A DNA stretch of 64,000 nucleotides from Lachnospiraceae bacterium (GTDB taxonomy: Bacteria; Bacillota; Clostridia; Lachnospirales; Lachnospiraceae): the NCBI GenBank assembly GCA_015057525.1, contig SVEE01000006.1, forward strand, positions 62,001 through 126,000, given 5' to 3'. Shown in pieces: positions 8,708 through 19,277 of the stretch. The notes beneath the pieces were generated by a model that was not told the origin of the DNA, did no database searches, and was given only the letters and a program-made list of their open reading frames with translations. The translations under genes were made by a program, and so were the position numbers. Position 1 is the first letter of the stretch; each line of letters begins with the position of its first letter.

Positions 8708-10756
8708 TTATTTGGCAAATTGATTTAAAACATTATCCAAACGTTCAGCCAATTCTTTATTTTGTTCAGACTGTTTTTGAATATCCTCAGCAATTTCAGA
8801 GGTATTCTCACTCTTCGAAACTAATTCATTAATAGCACATCTATTATCATTTGTAATTTGAACTACACTAGAAATATGCTCAGATATTCCATTAAATGAT
8901 ACTCCTAATGCATCAACGCTACCCTTAGCCTCCATAAGTTCGCTTATAATTTCATTTACATTCTCGCTGTAATGCAATGATTTATCTGCAAAATCTTTAA
9001 ACTTATCCATATCCTCTGATATAAAATTAATTATATATTCAAAGCAATCATTTACTGCATCAATACTTCCATTTGCCTCTGCACACAATACCTGGATTGT
9101 CGCTGCTGTATTTTGGGAATCTTCTGCAAGCTTACCAATTTCATTTGCTACAACAGCAAATCCCTGACCTGCTTCTCCTGCTCGTGCAGCCTCAATAGAA
9201 GCATTAAGCGACAACAAATTTGTTTGATGAGAAATGCTCAAAATACCTGATGCCAAATCATTGATTTTACTAAGACTTCCTAATCTTTCTATAGCCTCAT
9301 CAACAGACTCTCTTGTTCTATACAATGCATCCTTTCCGCTTTCATACGTAGCCGATGCCTGTTCTTTCATATCACAAGCACTAGAAAGAACTCCATCACC
9401 TGTATGAACAGATTCCTGAATGTTTTTCATTATATTCCCAACAATATCATTTATTACTTTTATCTCCCTAGCAACTTCATTCATGTACTGATTAGTACTT
9501 TCCATCTGTGCAGAAAGTTCTTCTGCAGTTGCCAAATCATCTGTAACATTCATAACTAGTTTTGAAGCAGATGTATGCATCTGTTCTGCTTTTTCATCCA
9601 AAATATCTCCACATTCCTGAAGTGTGCCTGTTATTTCTCTAAGAGAGTTAACTAAGCTTTCTGTAGCCTGTGAGATATCTCCAATTTCGTCTCCTCTTCC
9701 AGAATATTTTTTCATTGAATCCTTTTCGGATATATCAAGATTTTTTAATTCAATTATACTCTTATCTATAAACTTCATAGGTTTTAACAGCATCTGAATA
9801 ATGAAATATGATATAACACAAAGTGCAATAACTGCTATAACACAAATAATAACCAATGTTCTCTTCAATGAAATTGTTTCTGCAAAAACCTCATCTTCGC
9901 TGTCAGAAAGAAGGAATAACCAACCATATTCTGACATATAATAATAACCAGCTATATACTCTTTTGAATCCTGCTTATATTCTATATAACCACTCGCATC
10001 TGAATCAGATTTACTCACCTTTTCGCATAAGTCAACAATATATGACTCATCAACCGGAATGGCAATTTTTTCTTCATCTGCATTAAAAATGTATTCTCCG
10101 GTTCTAGTATTAACCATACAATACTGTGCATTTTCCATTCCTTTTAAGCTTAGATTATCAAGTATATCTATTAAGCCGTTTGTAAAAACACCACCGCCAA
10201 CCAAACCTATTGGATTACCTTTTTCATCATATACAGCTTTATATAATGAAACTATCTGCTGACCACTTGCCGGAGAAATAATAATTCCTGTATTATACAC
10301 ACCATCACCAGCTTCTAATAACGAATTTTGAAGAGCCGCCAAAGGATCGCCTTCTCTTGTAATAATACCAACTACATTGACATTTGTATGCGCAAGAACA
10401 TGCGTATTCCATTCACTCGCGTATAAACCTTCCAAATTATTAATATCCGCAGAAAATGTCTCTGTATATTTTTGCGCATTTTCTACAATTGCTTGATCCT
10501 CAGGATGTTGCATTATATCATAAATCTCACCTGCTCTACTATATGCAAGCAATGTACTTTCTGTTTCTGATACATAATTTTGAATTATCTGACTTCTTTC
10601 CTGTACAATAATTTCCAAATTGTCAGTTATTGTTTCTTTATTATCTTCCGTAATAGTATTGATAACAAAAAAAGCTAACCCCGTCATAACAATCAGCTGT
10701 ATTATCATAATACAACCAATAATCTTCTGTCCCAATGACATGTTTTTTATACCCAT
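8708..10756 (-). CDS. Methyl-accepting chemotaxis protein with periplasmic-type Cache sensor
   Basis: 682 residues. A membrane segment near residues 12-33 is followed by a ~265-residue extracellular region with the layout of a double Cache domain, then a second membrane segment near 300-322, a HAMP-like linker ending in DEIGDI, and a cytoplasmic methyl-accepting helical hairpin. The hairpin tip reads [18 protein letters not shown], the conserved CheA/CheW contact. It should sense an extracellular small molecule; the ligand is unknown. No other chemotaxis gene is in the window. It is transcribed divergently from the XRE gene at 10888 and has its own promoter and terminator. Confidence 0.95.
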   Translation of the reverse strand: MGIKNMSLGQKIIGCIMIIQLIVMTGLAFFVINTITEDNKETITDNLEIIVQERSQIIQNYVSETESTLLAYSRAGEIYDIMQHPEDQAIVENAQKYTETFSADINNLEGLYASEWNTHVLAHTNVNVVGIITREGDPLAALQNSLLEAGDGVYNTGIIISPASGQQIVSLYKAVYDEKGNPIGLVGGGVFTNGLIDILDNLSLKGMENAQYCMVNTRTGEYIFNADEEKIAIPVDESYIVDLCEKVSKSDSDASGYIEYKQDSKEYIAGYYYMSEYGWLFLLSDSEDEVFAETISLKRTLVIICVIAVIALCVISYFIIQMLLKPMKFIDKSIIELKNLDISEKDSMKKYSGRGDEIGDISQATESLVNSLREITGTLQECGDILDEKAEQMHTSASKLVMNVTDDLATAEELSAQMESTNQYMNEVAREIKVINDIVGNIMKNIQESVHTGDGVLSSACDMKEQASATYESGKDALYRTRESVDEAIERLGSLSKINDLASGILSISHQTNLLSLNASIEAARAGEAGQGFAVVANEIGKLAEDSQNTAATIQVLCAEANGSIDAVNDCFEYIINFISEDMDKFKDFADKSLHYSENVNEIISELMEAKGSVDALGVSFNGISEHISSVVQITNDNRCAINELVSKSENTSEIAEDIQKQSEQNKELAERLDNVLNQFAK

Positions 10757-10842
10757 AGACCCCCTCCTGTTCTAATAATACACCTACATCTCCACCAGAA
10801 TCATGTGCATTATTTTATCTATTTGCACTAATAGTTTATTAC

Positions 10843-10871
10843 ATTATATCTTCTTTAATATTAAAATGCAA
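10843..10871 (-). promoter_or_regulatory. Sigma-A promoter of the chemoreceptor
   Basis: TTGCAT (10866-10871), a 17 bp spacer and a consensus TATAAT (10843-10848) precede the start at 10756, giving a leader of about 80 nt. The -35 box lies in the leader of the divergent XRE gene, so the regulator could act here. No sigma-D type TAAA-N15-GCCGATAA match was found. Confidence 0.7.
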
Positions 10872-10887
10872 TAGTAGAGGCGATTAG

Positions 10888-11247
10888 ATGATTGACTCCA
10901 AAACTATAGGTGCAAGAATACGAGAAAAACGACGCGAAAAAGGTATGTCACAAGAAAAATTAGCAGAGCTTTGTGATGTTGGAACAACCCACATATCTCA
11001 CATTGAAACTGGGAACTGTGTACCTAGTCTTAAGATATTTATAAAAATAATTAATGTTTTATCATGTTCCGCTGACGAAATATTACGTGACGAACTAATC
11101 AAAGCTGAACTAACATATTCATCAGAAATTTCCAAACTTTTATCCGACTGCACAAGTCACGAACTAATGATACTTACAGAAACTCTTTCTTCATTGAAAA
11201 ATTCATTAAGAAAAAAAGATTTCCTAAACACAGACGTTCTAAAATAA
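10888..11247 (+). CDS. XRE-family helix-turn-helix transcriptional regulator
   Basis: 119 residues. An N-terminal Cro/CI-type HTH covers about residues 5-65 (IGARIREKRREKGMSQEKLAEL, then THISHIETG). The C-terminal ~50 residues are helical with no recognised effector domain. The ATG at 10888 is preceded by AGAGGCG. It is one of few plus-strand genes and is divergent from the chemoreceptor, so autoregulation or control of the shared intergenic region is plausible but unproven. Confidence 0.9.
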   Translation: MIDSKTIGARIREKRREKGMSQEKLAELCDVGTTHISHIETGNCVPSLKIFIKIINVLSCSADEILRDELIKAELTYSSEISKLLSDCTSHELMILTETLSSLKNSLRKKDFLNTDVLK

Positions 11248-11304
11248 AAATAGTTGAAAAACATCTGTTGTTTTCAGGCTAACATGGTTAAAAAATGACA
11301 TAAA

Positions 11305-11327
11305 AAAGAGCTGTAAAACAGCTCTTT
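11305..11327 (-). terminator. Rho-independent terminator of the first rpn gene
   Basis: A 10 bp perfect stem (11305-11314 with 11318-11327, core AAAGAGCTGT) has a three-base loop and is followed by TTTTTTA on the minus strand. The XRE gene converges on it from the other side but lacks a U-tract there. Confidence 0.8.
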
Positions 11328-11350
11328 GGTGTGTAAACTAATTAATTGCA

Positions 11351-12253
11351 TTAACTTAAATATTTCTCTAAAATTTTCTCCTCATCATAACTCGGAGCAA
11401 ATGCACTAGCTATATCACAAATATTTACAACAACAGATACATCTTCCTCAAGTTCTTCTGCTATGCTCTCCACAGACTTCCCTTTTCGAAGCTTACGGCA
11501 TACTTGAGTAATAAGTTTTATTTCTTTACCTATCTCTATCCCAATCTCTTTTCCTTCTCTTCTGACATCTGCGTCATGGCAAAAAGTTTTCATATACTCA
11601 ACTCTCCATTCCTTATTACAGCGGGCTTTTGACACTGAACGTTCCAACCCTTCCGTATAATCATCACAAATCTCACCAGTTTCTATGTACCTCAAAAAAT
11701 TCTCTGTATCCTTGTCAACATTACACACGATACCTTTTGTGTTGTAAATAAGAATCTTCCTGCCATCCCCGAGATAAATATCCTCCATGTCATCAAAACC
11801 TTTACAGATATTTTCAAACTCGTAACAACAAAGTCCTTTATCAAACGGGTCAAATGTACAAATGAAAATAACATAACTGTCGAGGAGCTCAGAATACTCA
11901 TCACCAGTTTCCAAGTGATTAAGGTCCATAAGTCCCTGATAAAATCTGGAACGCTTAGGAAGAACAACATTTTCTTTCTGCTGCATCTCTGCATCATACA
12001 GTCCAGTGGATTCATCCTCTACATAAACATCATACCTGACAGCTTTCCCATCAACAGCAACCTTAATTGCTTTCTGGTTGTTGATGGAAATATTGTCCCC
12101 AATGACATTACCTGTAAGACGTTGCAGCATCTCAACACAATTACTAGGTTCCTGCATAACCTTGCCAAAGATAAAGTCATCTTTTAATGTTAATCTTTCG
12201 TACTGCGCCTCTATTTCACGAGGCGTTAAATTGGTTGCATAATTCTTGTTCAT
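11351..12253 (-). CDS. Rpn-family recombination-promoting nuclease (PD-(D/E)XK fold)
   Basis: 300 residues. The N-terminal LTLKDDFIFGKVM and the later RYDVYVEDE...YDAEMQ segment are the characteristic features of the Rpn/'PD-(D/E)XK family transposase' group, where Asp and the E-x-Q pair form the nuclease site. The C-terminal part is a charged helical region ending in a small HTH-like segment (KGKSVESIAEELEEDVSVVV). Proteins of this family promote RecA-independent recombination and can cut DNA; several are toxin-like. It stands alone, with RBS AGGAG and its own terminator. It is not an insertion sequence, as no terminal inverted repeats flank it. Confidence 0.85.
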   Translation of the reverse strand: MNKNYATNLTPREIEAQYERLTLKDDFIFGKVMQEPSNCVEMLQRLTGNVIGDNISINNQKAIKVAVDGKAVRYDVYVEDESTGLYDAEMQQKENVVLPKRSRFYQGLMDLNHLETGDEYSELLDSYVIFICTFDPFDKGLCCYEFENICKGFDDMEDIYLGDGRKILIYNTKGIVCNVDKDTENFLRYIETGEICDDYTEGLERSVSKARCNKEWRVEYMKTFCHDADVRREGKEIGIEIGKEIKLITQVCRKLRKGKSVESIAEELEEDVSVVVNICDIASAFAPSYDEEKILEKYLS

Positions 12254-12466
12254 AATAGAATTACTCCTTTCTTACCCAGGAGAATTACTTCTATTCATAC
12301 TATATTTCGTGAAATCTCCTGCTGTTTTTTAATGTGAATATTTAGCATAGATTCCTTTGAAATATAAAAGCCGAACGGCTAAATGAATTATAGAACAAAT
12401 AGATATATGCCACTTTCAGATTAACATATATCCATTCCTTACGTCAATAAATTATAAATGAAAAAC

Positions 12467-12486
12467 ATCATGCCTATAGGCATGAT
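12467..12486 (-). terminator. 20-bp perfect palindrome, terminator-like on the minus strand
   Basis: The sequence is a self-complementary 20-mer centred on CCTATAGG. On the minus strand it is followed by GTTTTTC, so it could end a transcript that has run through the large inverted repeat. It adjoins the outer edge of that repeat exactly. Confidence 0.5.
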
Positions 12487-12824
12487 ATTATTGCGTACTC
12501 ACAGGTACATTACATCTGCGAGGATTTCTTTGGCGCAAAAGATAAAGCCACCATATTCATTTAAACCAACACTTGCGAAAAGGTATTACACATTTCTTAT
12601 GTTCGAACGAAAAAACAGCAACACGCTAACACGGATGTTAGCGTAGGCGTGCTGGACAGGATGTCCGGTGTACGCCGTGTTGCGTAAAAAAGAAAACCTT
12701 AATTCGAACATTAGAAATTGTTATACCTTGTAGCGTGTTGGGTTAAATAAATATTGTAGCTTTATCTTTTCCCAAAAAAGAAATCCCACAGATGCAATGC
12801 ACCTGCGGGACTATACGCAATAAT
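12487..12824. repeat. ~340 bp imperfect inverted repeat with a two-hairpin apex
   Basis: The two arms are diverged inverted copies of one ~130-140 bp sequence. Matching blocks pair in order: 12487-12497 with 12814-12824, 12522-12531 with 12777-12786, 12537-12548 with 12759-12770, 12580-12586 with 12723-12729, 12599-12607 with 12703-12711, and 12618-12625 with 12676-12683. Between the arms are two short hairpins, 12623-12631/12636-12644 and a second from GGCGT at 12646 to ACGCC at 12672-12676 with core GGACA/TGTCC. The layout could be a MITE-like element, an inverted duplication, or a long structured RNA. Its family is not recognised. Confidence 0.85.
12774..12810 (-). terminator. Rho-independent terminator of fba
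   Basis: A 12 bp stem with two G-U pairs (12784-12795 with 12799-12810, loop of three) is followed on the minus strand by a T-rich run (TTTCTTTTTT). It lies 27 nt beyond the fba stop and forms part of the right arm of the large inverted repeat. Confidence 0.75.
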
Positions 12825-12836
12825 CTTAATACAATA

Positions 12837-13700
12837 TTAAGCCTTACCTACTGAACCAAAAAGTTCCATCTTCTCTTTTACAGTTGCCTTAATAGCATCT
12901 GCGCCTGGAGCAAGAAGCTTACGAGGGTCAAATCCCTTACCTTCAAGATCCTTGCCAGCCTCGATGTACTTTCTAGTAGCTTCCTGGAATGCTAACTGAC
13001 ACTCAGTATTAACGTTAATCTTAGAAACACCAAGTGAAATAGCCTTCTGAATCATATCTGCTGGAATACCTGTACCACCGTGAAGAACAAGTGGCATATC
13101 ACCTGTCTTCTGCTGAATAGCATCAAGTGTATCAAAGCTAAGACCAGCCCAGTTATCTGGGTACTTACCATGAATGTTACCGATACCTGCTGCAAGCATA
13201 GTTACACCAAGATCTGCAACCATCTTACACTCATCTGGATCTGCACACTCACCAGCACCTACAACACCGTCTTCTTCTCCACCGATTGAACCAACTTCTG
13301 CCTCGATAGAAATACCCTTCTCGTTGCAAAGCTTAACAAGCTCTGTAGTCTTAGCTACGTTCTCTTCGATTGGATAGTGTGAACCATCAAACATAACTGA
13401 TGAGAAACCAGCCTCGATACATGCTAAAGCACCTTCGTAGCTGCCGTGATCAAGGTGAAGTGCAACAGGAACTGTAATCTTAAGCTCCTCAAGCATACCA
13501 TTAACCATACCTACGATTGTCTTATAACCACACATATACTTACCAGCGCCTTCTGAAACACCTAAGATAACAGGTGAATTAAGTTCCTGTGCTGTTAAAA
13601 GAATTGACTTTGTCCACTCAAGATTGTTGATGTTGAACTGACCAACAGCATACTTACCAGCTTTTGCCTTAGTTAACATCTCTTTTGCTGAAACTAACAT
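12837..13700 (-). CDS. fba: Class II fructose-1,6-bisphosphate aldolase
   Basis: 287 residues, the usual length. The zinc-dependent enzyme converts fructose 1,6-bisphosphate to glyceraldehyde 3-phosphate and dihydroxyacetone phosphate in glycolysis. Diagnostic stretches are the VALHLDHGS block (catalytic Asp and zinc His), SIEAEVGSIGGEEDG, GNIHGKYP and the phosphate-binding LHGGTGIP. The ATG at 13700 has the RBS GGAGG. It appears monocistronic, with a TATAAT -10 box at about 13765-13771 and the terminator at 12784-12810. The residues of the active site look complete. Confidence 0.97.
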   Translation of the reverse strand: MLVSAKEMLTKAKAGKYAVGQFNINNLEWTKSILLTAQELNSPVILGVSEGAGKYMCGYKTIVGMVNGMLEELKITVPVALHLDHGSYEGALACIEAGFSSVMFDGSHYPIEENVAKTTELVKLCNEKGISIEAEVGSIGGEEDGVVGAGECADPDECKMVADLGVTMLAAGIGNIHGKYPDNWAGLSFDTLDAIQQKTGDMPLVLHGGTGIPADMIQKAISLGVSKINVNTECQLAFQEATRKYIEAGKDLEGKGFDPRKLLAPGADAIKATVKEKMELFGSVGKA

Positions 13701-13845
13701 TATATGTCCTCCATTAATTTAAAAATTTGTTGTGTCTTATGAAATTTATCCTTATCGCACAACACGTATGAAGCCATTATACTATATGATTTAGAAAAAA
13801 TAAAGTCGTTAAGCTAAATTTTGTATATAGTATCTCTAACAAAAT

Positions 13846-16677
13846 TTATAAGTATTTTTTTAAATATTTACCTGTATACGACTTTTTATTTGCAACAATG
13901 TCCTCAGGTGTACCCGTACCAACTATAGTACCTCCACCTTCTCCACCTTCTGGACCTATATCAATAATATAATCTGCAACTTTGATAACATCAAGATTAT
14001 GCTCTATGACAACAACCGTGTTTCCATCCTCTCTAAGTTTCTTTAGTATATCTACCAGCTTATGAACATCAGCAAAGTGAAGTCCTGTGGTTGGCTCATC
14101 AAGTACATAAATTGTTCTGCCTGTACTTCTTTTACTCAATTCTGTAGCAAGCTTAATACGTTGAGCTTCTCCTCCAGAAAGTGTAGTAGAAGGCTGACCT
14201 AATTTAATATAACCTAATCCAACATCCTTAAGAGTAGAAATCTTCCTTAAAATCGACGGAACATTTTCAAAAAATTCACATGCTTCATCAACTGTCATAT
14301 CAAGAACATCAAATATATTTTTACCTTTATATTTAATCTCTAAGGTTTCTCGATTATATCTCTTTCCACCACAGACCTCACAAGGAACATAAACATCTGC
14401 AAGGAAGTGCATCTCTATCTTAATGATACCATCGCCCTTACATGCCTCACATCTGCCACCTGACACATTAAAAGAAAATCTCCCCTTAGTATATCCCATG
14501 GCCTTAGCATCCTTCGAATTGGCAAATAAGTCTCTTATAAGGTCAAATACTCCTGTGTAGGTAGCCGGATTAGAACGTGGGGAACGGCCTATAGGCGACT
14601 GGTCAATATTGATTATTTTATCCAACTGTTCTATTCCATCAATGCAGTCATGATCTCCAGCCTTAATCTTAGCACGATTCAAATCTCTAGCCAGTTGCTT
14701 GTAAAGTATTTCATTGACAAGGGAACTCTTACCCGAACCAGATACACCTGTAACACAGGTCATGACACCTAAAGGTACCTTAACATCTATATTTTTAAGA
14801 TTGTTTTGTCTTGCTCCTTTTATCTCTATGAAACCAGTTGGTTCCTTACGAGTTTCTGGTACCGGAATCTTAATCTTACCACTCAAATATGCACCAGTTA
14901 TAGAATCTGGACAATCCATAATATCCTGAGCTGTTCCTTCAGCAACAACTTCACCACCATGCATACCAGCCCCAGGACCAATATCAATAACGTGGTCTGC
15001 AGCAAGCATAGTATCCTCATCATGCTCAACAACAAGAAGAGTATTGCCAAGGTCTCTTAAATTTTCTAGAGCAGCTATAAGTTTGTTGTTATCTCTCTGA
15101 TGCAATCCTATACTTGGCTCATCTAAAATATATGCTACACCAACAAGACCTGAACCAATCTGAGTAGCAAGTCTAATTCGCTGAGCCTCTCCACCTGATA
15201 AAGTACCTGTTGCTCTAGAAAGATTCAAATAATCAAGTCCTACATTAATAAGGAAACCTATACGTGATTTTATTTCTTTTAAAACCTGCTCTCCTATAAT
15301 GTTTTGTCTCTTAGTTAAAACCAATCCATCAAGAAAATCCTTAAGCTTTACAATTGACATTTCTGTTAACTCAGAGATATTTTTATCTCCAATGGTAACA
15401 GCTAAAGACTCTGGTTTCAAACGTCGACCATGACACTCCTCACAAGGAATAGTTGTCATATATGTTTCATAATCCTGCTTCATAACCTCAGCAGAGGTTT
15501 CTCTGTATCTTCTCTGTACATTCTTAATTAAGCCTTCGAAGACCGTAGCGTAAACATTGGCACCATATCTAGCACTTTCGTAATATACTTTGATTTTTCG
15601 TCCACCAGTTCCATTAAGCACAACATCCTTTGCCTTATCATTCAAATCTCTAAATGGTGTATCAAGAGAAAAATTGTATTCCTTAGCTAGAGCTTCCAAA
15701 CATGCATGTGTATAACTTTTTTTGTCACCACTTGATTGCCAGCCTATAACTGAAATAGCTCCTTGATTCAATGACAATGAATCATCCGGTATCATTAAAT
15801 CAACATCAAATTCATTCCTAAAACCTAAACCAGTACAGCACGGACAAGCGCCGAAAGGATTATTAAAAGAAAAGCTTCTTGGCTCAATTTCATCTATACT
15901 CACATTACAATCTGGGCAGGAAAAACTATCTGAAAAAAGCTTTGGCTCTCCACCTATAACATCCACCTTAAGAAGCCCTTCCGACATCTTAAGAACAGTC
16001 TCTATAGAATCCGCCAATCTGCTAGTTATACCTGCCTTCACTGCAAGTCTGTCTACAACTATATCTATATTATGCTTCTTATTTTTATCAAGTTCTATTT
16101 CTTCGCTCAATTCATAAACGCTGCCATCTATAATTGCACGAACAAATCCGCTTTTCCTTGCCTGAGATAGCAGTTTTGCATGTTCACCTTTTCTTCCTCT
16201 GACTACAGGTGCTAAAAGTTGAAACTTTGTCCCTTCTGGAAGTTTTAATATTTCATCTACCATCTGGTCTACTGTCTGTCTGGCAATTTCTTTGCCACAT
16301 TTTGGACAATGTGGAATTCCTATACGTGCAAAAAGCAATCTAAAATAATCATATATTTCTGTAACAGTTCCCACTGTTGAACGCGGATTTCTATTGGTTG
16401 ACTTTTGGTCTATAGAAATAGATGGAGATAGTCCCTCTATCTTGTCTACATCTGGTTTTTCTGCTAACCCGAGAAATTGTCTCGCATAGGAAGACAAAGA
16501 TTCCATATATTTCCTTTGACCTTCTGCAAAAATTGTATCAAAAGCTAAAGAAGACTTACCCGAACCAGACAAACCGGTCAATACAACAAACTTATCTCTA
16601 GGAATCTTAATGTTAATATCTTTTAAATTGTGTTCTCGTGCACCTTGTATGGTAATATATTTGTGCTCACTCATCAT
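13846..16677 (-). CDS. uvrA: Excinuclease ABC subunit A
   Basis: About 943 residues. The ABC-type ATPase dimer recognises bulky DNA lesions and loads UvrB in nucleotide excision repair. Two ABC modules are visible, each with Walker A (GLSGSGKSS near the N-terminus, GVSGSGKSS in the second half) and signature LSGGEAQR. Zinc-binding Cys pairs ([23 protein letters not shown]) are present. The start is taken at 16677, the first of two adjacent ATGs after GGAGA; a longer frame to 16695 would include the RBS. The gene lies downstream of uvrB with a small membrane-protein gene between, likely one DNA-repair transcription unit. Confidence 0.97.
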   Translation of the reverse strand: MMSEHKYITIQGAREHNLKDINIKIPRDKFVVLTGLSGSGKSSLAFDTIFAEGQRKYMESLSSYARQFLGLAEKPDVDKIEGLSPSISIDQKSTNRNPRSTVGTVTEIYDYFRLLFARIGIPHCPKCGKEIARQTVDQMVDEILKLPEGTKFQLLAPVVRGRKGEHAKLLSQARKSGFVRAIIDGSVYELSEEIELDKNKKHNIDIVVDRLAVKAGITSRLADSIETVLKMSEGLLKVDVIGGEPKLFSDSFSCPDCNVSIDEIEPRSFSFNNPFGACPCCTGLGFRNEFDVDLMIPDDSLSLNQGAISVIGWQSSGDKKSYTHACLEALAKEYNFSLDTPFRDLNDKAKDVVLNGTGGRKIKVYYESARYGANVYATVFEGLIKNVQRRYRETSAEVMKQDYETYMTTIPCEECHGRRLKPESLAVTIGDKNISELTEMSIVKLKDFLDGLVLTKRQNIIGEQVLKEIKSRIGFLINVGLDYLNLSRATGTLSGGEAQRIRLATQIGSGLVGVAYILDEPSIGLHQRDNNKLIAALENLRDLGNTLLVVEHDEDTMLAADHVIDIGPGAGMHGGEVVAEGTAQDIMDCPDSITGAYLSGKIKIPVPETRKEPTGFIEIKGARQNNLKNIDVKVPLGVMTCVTGVSGSGKSSLVNEILYKQLARDLNRAKIKAGDHDCIDGIEQLDKIINIDQSPIGRSPRSNPATYTGVFDLIRDLFANSKDAKAMGYTKGRFSFNVSGGRCEACKGDGIIKIEMHFLADVYVPCEVCGGKRYNRETLEIKYKGKNIFDVLDMTVDEACEFFENVPSILRKISTLKDVGLGYIKLGQPSTTLSGGEAQRIKLATELSKRSTGRTIYVLDEPTTGLHFADVHKLVDILKKLREDGNTVVVIEHNLDVIKVADYIIDIGPEGGEGGGTIVGTGTPEDIVANKKSYTGKYLKKYL

Positions 16678-16753
16678 GTTTCTCCGTAAAATCACCTATA
16701 TTTTATCTGAAAATATTTTGCCGTCCATGAAAATAAATCTATCAGAAATGATA

Positions 16754-17014
16754 CTAATCATGTAACTTAGCAGTATATTTTTTTATCATTTTTTCTATAT
16801 CAATTTTGTCTTTTTTATCAAGTATCATAAGTGCAGTGATTGTACCTAAAAGGAAAATAGTAACAACACCAAAAGTACAAATAATTTTCTTCATAAGCTT
16901 ACCCTTACACTCTTCATCTAATACTTCATCCTGTGCTTCAAGCACTTCTTCAACATCCTCCATGGGGATATCAGTTCTCATTGAAATCTCAACAACCAAA
17001 TCATCTCTTAACAT
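16754..17014 (-). CDS. Small single-pass membrane protein between uvrB and uvrA
   Basis: 86 residues, not recognised. An acidic N-terminal half (residues 1-37, with a short MEDVEEVLEAQDEVL helix) is followed by one hydrophobic segment at about 43-66 and a lysine-rich tail. A strong RBS (AAGGAGG, seven bases before the ATG) supports translation. It lies 70 nt after uvrB and 76 nt before uvrA and has no obvious terminator on either side, so it is probably co-transcribed with the repair genes. The N-terminal half resembles short regulatory or DNA-binding helices seen in other small Clostridia proteins, but no function can be claimed. Confidence 0.75.
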   Translation of the reverse strand: MLRDDLVVEISMRTDIPMEDVEEVLEAQDEVLDEECKGKLMKKIICTFGVVTIFLLGTITALMILDKKDKIDIEKMIKKYTAKLHD

Positions 17015-17084
17015 AATAATTCCTCCTTAAAAATCTTTTTAATAAATTAACTATAAGCAAACCATATACATAGTATATATCTTT

Positions 17085-19085
17085 TTACTCATCATAATCA
17101 CGTAAAATAATTTTTAATTCTTTTAGCTCGTCCCTTAAAGTTGCTGCCTCCTCAAAATTAAGTTCCGCCGCAGCCTTATTCATACGCTTAGTAAGTCTAG
17201 CTATCTCTTCTTTAAGTTCCTTCTTAGTCATAGACTCTGGATCCTTAGTATGCCTTGCATTCTTCTCTGCTTCCACAGCCGATTCATCTACCTCAAGAGA
17301 AATTATATCACGTATATCTTTCTTGATACTTGTTGGTGTTATACCATGTTCTTTATTATACTTATCCTGAATAGTCCTTCTTCTATCTGTTTCCTTAATT
17401 GCAAGCTCCATGGATCTAGTTATTGTATCTGCATACATTATTACCCGTCCATCTACGTTACGGGCAGCTCTACCAATAGTCTGAACTAAAGAGGTTTCAG
17501 AACGTAAAAAGCCTTCCTTGTCGGCATCCAAAATTGCTACTAAAGTTATCTCAGGAATATCCAAACCTTCTCTTAACAAATTGATTCCTACTAAAACATC
17601 AAAAACACCCATACGAAGATCTCTTACAATCTCAATTCTCTCCAATGTATCAATCTCAGAATGCAAATATTTGACTTTAATATCCAACTGCTTCATATAA
17701 TCAGTTAAATCCTCAGCCATACGCTTGGTTAAGGTGGTTACAAGAATTTTATTGCCCTTGGCAGTTTCCTTATTAATTTCCGCTACTAAGTCATCCACCT
17801 GTCCTTTAACTGGTCTTACTTCCACCATAGGATCAAGCAATCCTGTAGGCCTTATAACCTGTTCAACACGATTTTCTTCATGTTCTGCTTCATAATCTGA
17901 TGGCGTTGCAGATACATATAATATTTTATCAACTCGCTCTTCAAACTCTTGAAAGTTAAGAGGTCTGTTATCAAGTGCCGACGGTAATCTAAAACCATAA
18001 TCAACTAAAGTCTGCTTTCTTGCTCTGTCTCCAGCATACATTCCTCTGACCTGTGGTAATGTAATATGCGACTCATCCACAATAATTAAATAATCATCAT
18101 TGAAAAACTTCAACAAAGTGTTAGGCGTTGCTCCCGGTTCAAGTCCCGCAAGAATTCTGGAGTAATTCTCCACGCCCGAACAAAATCCAGTTTCCTTGAG
18201 CATCTCCATATCAAACTCTGTACGTTCCGCAATTCGTTGCGCTTCTAGTAACTTATCGTTCTCCTTAAAATACTTAACCCTCTCTTCAAGTTCTTGTTTA
18301 ATTTCTACTACAGCTCTCTCTATCTTTTCACTAGCAACAACATAGTGAGATGCTGGAAATACACAAGCAAAATTAAGAGTACGTTTTATCTCTCCTGTCA
18401 GAGGATCAAATTCAACAATTCTATCTATTTCATCACCAAAAAATTCTATTCTAAGACCATCCTCAAATGTGGACACAGGCAAAATATCTACCACATCACC
18501 TTTAACTCTAAATGTACCTCGACTAAAATCCATCTCATTTCTAGTATATTGAATATCCACAAGTTGCCTTATAAGTTCATCCCTATCCTTCTCCATGCCA
18601 GGTCGCAAAGAAAGCATCATGGACTTATAATCATCTGGATCACCAATACCATAGATACAAGAAACTGACGAAACAACAATAACATCATTGCGTTCTATAA
18701 GAGCTGCGGTAGCACTGTGACGCATTTTATCTATCTCATCATTGACCGAAGAATCCTTGGCAATATAAGTATCAGTAGACGGCACATAAGCCTCCGGCTG
18801 ATAATAATCATAATATGAAACAAAATACTCTACAGCATTATGAGGAAAAAAAGCCTTGAACTCACTATAAAGTTGCGCCGCCAATGTCTTATTATGTGCC
18901 AAAATAATAGTAGGCTTATTTAACTTAGCTATAACATTTGCCATAGTAAATGTTTTACCTGAGCCAGTAACACCAAGTAATGTCTGCTGTTTCTTGCCCT
19001 CCTCGAAACCCTTAACTAAATTATTTATAGCCTCTGGTTGATCTCCCGTAGGTTGAAATTCTGAAACTAACTCAAAACGTTCCAC
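17085..19085 (-). CDS. uvrB: Excinuclease ABC subunit B
   Basis: 666 residues, full length. This helicase-like ATPase verifies DNA damage handed over by UvrA and recruits UvrC. Walker A is at residues 38-45 (GVTGSGKT), the damage-inserting beta-hairpin region is [12 protein letters not shown], helicase motif DESH is present, and the C-terminal UVR coiled-coil domain ([14 protein letters not shown]) contacts UvrA/UvrC. The start codon is GTG at 19085 with RBS AAAGGAG seven bases upstream. An SOS (LexA) box sits ~125 nt upstream. Confidence 0.97.
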   Translation of the reverse strand: MERFELVSEFQPTGDQPEAINNLVKGFEEGKKQQTLLGVTGSGKTFTMANVIAKLNKPTIILAHNKTLAAQLYSEFKAFFPHNAVEYFVSYYDYYQPEAYVPSTDTYIAKDSSVNDEIDKMRHSATAALIERNDVIVVSSVSCIYGIGDPDDYKSMMLSLRPGMEKDRDELIRQLVDIQYTRNEMDFSRGTFRVKGDVVDILPVSTFEDGLRIEFFGDEIDRIVEFDPLTGEIKRTLNFACVFPASHYVVASEKIERAVVEIKQELEERVKYFKENDKLLEAQRIAERTEFDMEMLKETGFCSGVENYSRILAGLEPGATPNTLLKFFNDDYLIIVDESHITLPQVRGMYAGDRARKQTLVDYGFRLPSALDNRPLNFQEFEERVDKILYVSATPSDYEAEHEENRVEQVIRPTGLLDPMVEVRPVKGQVDDLVAEINKETAKGNKILVTTLTKRMAEDLTDYMKQLDIKVKYLHSEIDTLERIEIVRDLRMGVFDVLVGINLLREGLDIPEITLVAILDADKEGFLRSETSLVQTIGRAARNVDGRVIMYADTITRSMELAIKETDRRRTIQDKYNKEHGITPTSIKKDIRDIISLEVDESAVEAEKNARHTKDPESMTKKELKEEIARLTKRMNKAAAELNFEEAATLRDELKELKIILRDYDE

Positions 19086-19170
19086 TATATATCTCCTTTA
19101 TAAAAATAGTTACAATCAAACTATTCATACTCTTAGATTCACATAAAATCCATCTCTTTAATACTCTATA

Positions 19171-19199
19171 ACTATACCACAAACAATTTTAAATGTACA
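19171..19199 (-). promoter_or_regulatory. Putative sigma-A promoter of uvrB
   Basis: TGTACA (19194-19199), a 17 bp spacer and TATAGT (19171-19176) lie about 85 nt upstream of the GTG start. The SOS box is 10 bp upstream of the -35 box. Confidence 0.5.
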
Positions 19200-19208
19200 G
19201 CAAAAGAT

Positions 19209-19220
19209 GAACATTTGTTC
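19209..19220. promoter_or_regulatory. LexA/DinR SOS box upstream of uvrB
   Basis: GAACATTTGTTC matches the Firmicutes LexA core GAAC-N4-GTTC exactly. UvrBA is a classical SOS target in Bacillus, so damage-inducible control is likely. No second match of this form was found in the window. Confidence 0.8.
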
Positions 19221-19277
19221 TATTGGAATTTCTACGTAATCATTACCTTTTCGCAACCAACTTGTATTGAACAAAAC

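Larger units (their letters stand above)
12254..12836. other. 583 bp non-coding gap between rpn and fba
   Basis: No coding frame is convincing. From the rpn side it contains the rpn leader (AGGAG before the start), a small AGCCG-AA-CGGCT hairpin at 12369-12380, a 20 bp perfect palindrome at 12467-12486, a very large imperfect inverted repeat at 12487-12824, and within its right arm the fba terminator. Confidence 0.85.

Noticed and set aside
10757-10887. Sigma-D (flagellar) promoter for the chemoreceptor
   Set aside because: TAAA and GATAA-like pieces are 12 bp apart, not 15; the sigma-A pair is better.
11351-12253. Rpn gene as an insertion sequence, since the family is often labelled 'transposase'
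   Set aside because: No flanking terminal inverted repeats or target duplications specific to the gene were found, and the family is a nuclease group, not an IS transposase.
12601-12607. GTTCGAAC as an SOS box in the large inverted repeat
   Set aside because: It has the GAAC/GTTC letters in the wrong order and spacing for LexA.
12458-12646. 62-codon frame within the inverted repeat
   Set aside because: No ribosome binding site, composition of a random frame, and it crosses a hairpin-rich non-coding element.
13816-13847. AAATTTTGT/ACAAAATTT stem after uvrA as terminator
   Set aside because: Only A/T pairs and no U-tract on the minus strand after the stem.
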